Source of the DNA: Caldifarciminota bacterium
GTDB taxonomy: Bacteria; WOR-3; Hydrothermia; UBA1063; CAJXJZ01
Length of the DNA stretch: 8,099 nt
Direction: 5' to 3'
Assembly: GCA_027073945.1 (NCBI GenBank)
Contig: JALTEL010000302.1
Coordinates: 1-8,099 of the forward strand
This document shows, in pieces, positions 6,926 through 8,099 of the stretch. Every line of letters starts with the position of its first letter. Position 1 is the first letter of the stretch. Both the position numbers and the translations under genes were made by a program. The notes beneath the pieces were generated by a model that was not told the origin of the DNA, did not search any database, and saw only the letters and a list, made by a program, of their open reading frames with translations.

Positions 6926-6935
6926 GCATAAATAG
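6926..6935 (-). promoter_or_regulatory. TATA box of the regulator-led operon
   Basis: The minus strand reads CTATTTATGC, centred about 26 nt upstream of the ATG at 6905. That is the spacing expected for an archaeal TATA box driving a leaderless transcript. The element would drive the six-gene minus-strand operon. Confidence 0.5.
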
Positions 6936-6940
6936 TTTAC

Positions 6941-6952
6941 TTTATGCATAAA
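6941..6952. promoter_or_regulatory. 12-bp perfect palindrome in the divergent promoter region, candidate operator
   Basis: TTTATGCATAAA is its own reverse complement. It lies between the two divergent promoters, about 10 bp upstream of the operon TATA box. Its half-site GCATAAA also occurs at 6926-6932, exactly 20 bp away, overlapping that TATA box. A symmetric site in a regulator's own promoter suits a dimeric winged-helix protein, so the CARF-HTH product may bind here. AT-rich DNA yields such palindromes by chance fairly often, and no binding evidence exists. Confidence 0.4.
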
Positions 6953-6971
6953 CAATGCATGTCGCCAGTAA

Positions 6972-6980
6972 AGTTTATTG
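6972..6980 (+). promoter_or_regulatory. TATA-like box of the sulfotransferase gene
   Basis: The plus strand reads AGTTTATTG with TTTATT at 6974-6979, centred about 26 nt before the ATG at 7003. The spacing fits a leaderless archaeal transcript. A GGAG at 6997-7000 is only 2 nt from the ATG, too close to serve as a normal ribosome-binding site. Confidence 0.4.
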
Positions 6981-7002
6981 ATGATGAAACGTATATGGAG
7001 TT

Positions 7003-7623
7003 ATGATTGCTCCAATCATATGGGTACGACAACCCAAAACAGGAGGAACCTCAATTAAGTGGTTTCTTTTATATGGCACAAAAAAAGTCCCTAGTTATAT
7101 TGAGCAAAATCCAGATCCCTTCAACGGTGAAAAAGAGGGTTTATATCTGACTACATATCCTAACTACACTAAAATAGTGATGATTGAAACAAATCATGAG
7201 GAAAACGCTGTTAGAAAGTTCAGAAATAAGTATCCTGAATTTTTTGAAGAAGCAATCAAATTTACGATTGTTAGAAACCCATGGGATAAGTTCGTTTCTG
7301 GGTGGAAACATTGCCATACGACTAAAGATAAACCCTTTGAGGAAGTTGTAAAATCTCCTCCTACCAAAAAAGAAAATATACATGACTGGAATCACCTTAC
7401 GCGAACTCAAGTACACTCTATAAGGGATGAAGATGGAAAACTTCTCGTAGACAAAATCTTATACTTTGAAGATTTAGAACAACAATTCAGGTCATTTTTA
7501 GAAGAAATCAATATGTCAGATGTTTATCAAGGCCTTCCAAAGTTGAGAACAAATAAACACAAAGATTATAGGAATTACTACACAACAGAAACTAAAGAAA
7601 CTATTAAAAAAAAAAGATTCTAG
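7003..7623 (+). CDS. PAPS-dependent sulfotransferase family protein, ending at an in-frame TAG
   Basis: The 206-residue open frame shows sulfotransferase motifs. PKTGGTS at 11-17 is the 5'-phosphosulfate-binding loop. IVRNPWDKFVSGW at 89-101 is the 3'-phosphate-binding motif, with R91 and S99. Later come HLTRTQVHSI, KILYFEDLEQQF (151-162) and the C-terminal YRNYYTTETKE (189-199), which resembles the Sulfotransfer_2 pattern of polysaccharide and glycan sulfotransferases. These enzymes move sulfate from PAPS to a hydroxyl or amine. ATG 7003 is the only start, since an in-frame TGA precedes it at 6985-6987. The gene is divergent from the glycosyltransferase operon and shares its AT-rich composition, so sulfation of that pathway's product is a reasonable inference. 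The frame stops at TAG 7621-7623 just before the expected family C-terminus, which follows in the same frame up to TAA 7654-7656 (see the next entry). Confidence 0.85.
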   Translation: MIAPIIWVRQPKTGGTSIKWFLLYGTKKVPSYIEQNPDPFNGEKEGLYLTTYPNYTKIVMIETNHEENAVRKFRNKYPEFFEEAIKFTIVRNPWDKFVSGWKHCHTTKDKPFEEVVKSPPTKKENIHDWNHLTRTQVHSIRDEDGKLLVDKILYFEDLEQQFRSFLEEINMSDVYQGLPKLRTNKHKDYRNYYTTETKETIKKKRF

Positions 7624-7656
7624 GAGGACATTACAACATTCGGACATGAATTTTAA
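7624..7656 (+). other. in-frame continuation of the sulfotransferase after TAG (possible amber readthrough or late nonsense mutation)
   Basis: Directly after TAG 7621-7623 the same frame encodes EDITTFGHEF and then a TAA. Many Sulfotransfer_2 proteins end with a motif of the form (E/K)DI..FGYEF, so the family's true C-terminus continues here with one codon replaced by TAG. A frameshift is not needed, even though an A10 run (7606-7615) lies just upstream. The other cassette stops visible here are TAA or TGA. Full length would be 217 residues counting the TAG position. Either the last 11 residues are lost by mutation or TAG is decoded. Confidence 0.6.
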
Positions 7657-7710
7657 TTCTTCATTGGACTAAGGCATGCTATATACATACCTATAAAAAT
7701 CCCAGCAACC

Positions 7711-7718
7711 ATTAAATA
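7711..7718 (+). promoter_or_regulatory. TATA box of the flavoenzyme gene
   Basis: ATTAAATA is centred about 26 nt upstream of the ATG at 7741, and no Shine-Dalgarno sequence precedes that ATG, so the mRNA is probably leaderless. A second AT-rich element, CTATAAAAAT at 7691-7700, could serve as an alternative upstream box. Confidence 0.5.
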
Positions 7719-7740
7719 CCCTGCCCTCATCCGTTTTCCC

Positions 7741-8099
7741 ATGCCAAGAAGAATCATTATTGCAGGCCTCGGCTTCGGCGGTTTTTCTGCTGCCAGGGCC
7801 GCACGGGGCCAGGACAGGAACGCCGAGATAATCGTCATCGAAAAGAGGAAGGACTACGACGGTTTCTCCCCGTGCGGAATCCCCTACGCCATCGAGGGTG
7901 CGGTGCCCAGCAGTGCGCTCATTCACGATTACGGCCTGCAGAGGATGAAGATAGATGTCAGGCTGGGATACAAGGCCCTCGGCGTGGATACGGCCGGAAA
8001 GGTGCTGTCCATACGCGGGCCGGAGGGTGAGGAATCCCTCTCCTACGACTCCCTGATAATCTCCACCGGTTCCTCCCCGTTCATACCTCCCGTTCCCGG
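7741..8099 (+). CDS. FAD-dependent CoA-disulfide reductase / NADH oxidase-type pyridine nucleotide-disulfide oxidoreductase, 5' part
   Basis: I translated this partial gene by hand; 119 codons are visible and the frame runs off the right edge. The N-terminus IIIAGLGFGGFSAARAA is the FAD-binding Rossmann loop (a GxGxxG variant, about residues 5-21). IIVIEKRKDYDG follows, with the ribose-binding Glu34 (IEK). FSPCGIPYAIEG (42-53) carries a single redox Cys45 in the context typical of CoA-disulfide reductases, NADH oxidases and related CoA or persulfide reductases. Near the edge, YDSLIISTGSSPFIPPVPG is the conserved loop before the NAD(P)H domain. Members reduce CoA disulfide, polysulfide or O2 with NAD(P)H in the cytosol; which applies cannot be told from the N-terminal third. 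The gene is GC-rich like the TPR gene at the other end, so it is probably resident chromosome and marks the right boundary of the cassette. Confidence 0.88.
   Translation, partial: MPRRIIIAGLGFGGFSAARAARGQDRNAEIIVIEKRKDYDGFSPCGIPYAIEGAVPSSALIHDYGLQRMKIDVRLGYKALGVDTAGKVLSIRGPEGEESLSYDSLIISTGSSPFIPPVP

Noticed and set aside
7606..7615. A10 run as a frameshift or slippage site in the sulfotransferase
   Set aside because: The C-terminal motif after TAG is in the same frame as the upstream part; +1 and -1 shifts give unrelated peptides, so slippage does not explain the break.
950..7740. Insertion sequence, integrase, tRNA attachment site or terminal repeats at the cassette edges
   Set aside because: No transposase or integrase frame, no tRNA-like sequence and no matching direct or inverted repeats were found by eye at the two composition borders.
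7669..7926. Minus-strand open frames over the flavoenzyme start
   Set aside because: Antisense to a clear FAD-binding N-terminus with a conserved redox Cys; shadows only.

Overview
The window is archaeal. Candidate promoters are TATA-like boxes centred about 25-28 nt upstream of ATG codons, which implies leaderless first genes. There are no sigma-70-like promoters. The flanking proteins would fit a euryarchaeal or Thermoplasmatota-like genome, but the exact lineage cannot be read from this sequence.

The layout has three blocks. (1) Positions 1-868, minus strand: the GC-rich 5' part of a TPR-repeat protein that runs off the left edge. (2) About 950-7656: a markedly AT-rich cassette with codon use unlike the flanks (rich in AAA, ATA, AGA and TTT). 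(3) Positions 7741-8099, plus strand: the GC-rich start of an FAD-dependent CoA-disulfide-reductase-type enzyme that runs off the right edge. The composition break on both sides suggests that the cassette entered the intergenic space between two divergent resident genes. No integrase, transposase, tRNA or flanking direct repeat was seen.

The cassette holds a six-gene minus-strand operon (6905 to 977) and one divergent plus-strand gene (7003). In transcription order the operon encodes: a CARF-like sensor plus winged-helix regulator; a 211-residue protein of unknown family; a short nucleotide-sugar dehydrogenase that keeps its catalytic Lys and Cys but lacks the C-terminal nucleotide-binding domain; a large protein with two GT-A glycosyltransferase domains; a class I SAM methyltransferase; and a fusion of a SLOG (LOG/TIGR00725-like) Rossmann domain to a minimal eukaryote-like kinase. 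The genes abut or overlap by 0, 4 or 11 nt, and most internal starts have a clear Shine-Dalgarno sequence. The divergent gene is a PAPS-type sulfotransferase. The 97-nt divergent promoter region contains a perfect 12-bp palindrome that could be the regulator's operator.

The simplest reading is a horizontally acquired cassette that makes or decorates a glycan or glycoconjugate: uronate formation, glycosyl transfer, methylation and sulfation. Sulfated and methylated uronic acids are known in haloarchaeal N-glycans. Less usual is that both ends of the operon carry domains (CARF and SLOG) from families tied to nucleotide or nucleotide-derived ligands, with the SLOG domain fused to a kinase. This suggests a signal-gated modification system, possibly for defence or surface variation. 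No protein in the cassette has an evident membrane segment or signal peptide, so the chemistry is probably cytosolic. A second oddity is that the sulfotransferase reading frame is interrupted by one in-frame TAG, after which the family's conserved C-terminal motif resumes in the same frame. This is either a very late nonsense mutation or an amber codon read as an amino acid (pyrrolysine is possible in archaea).
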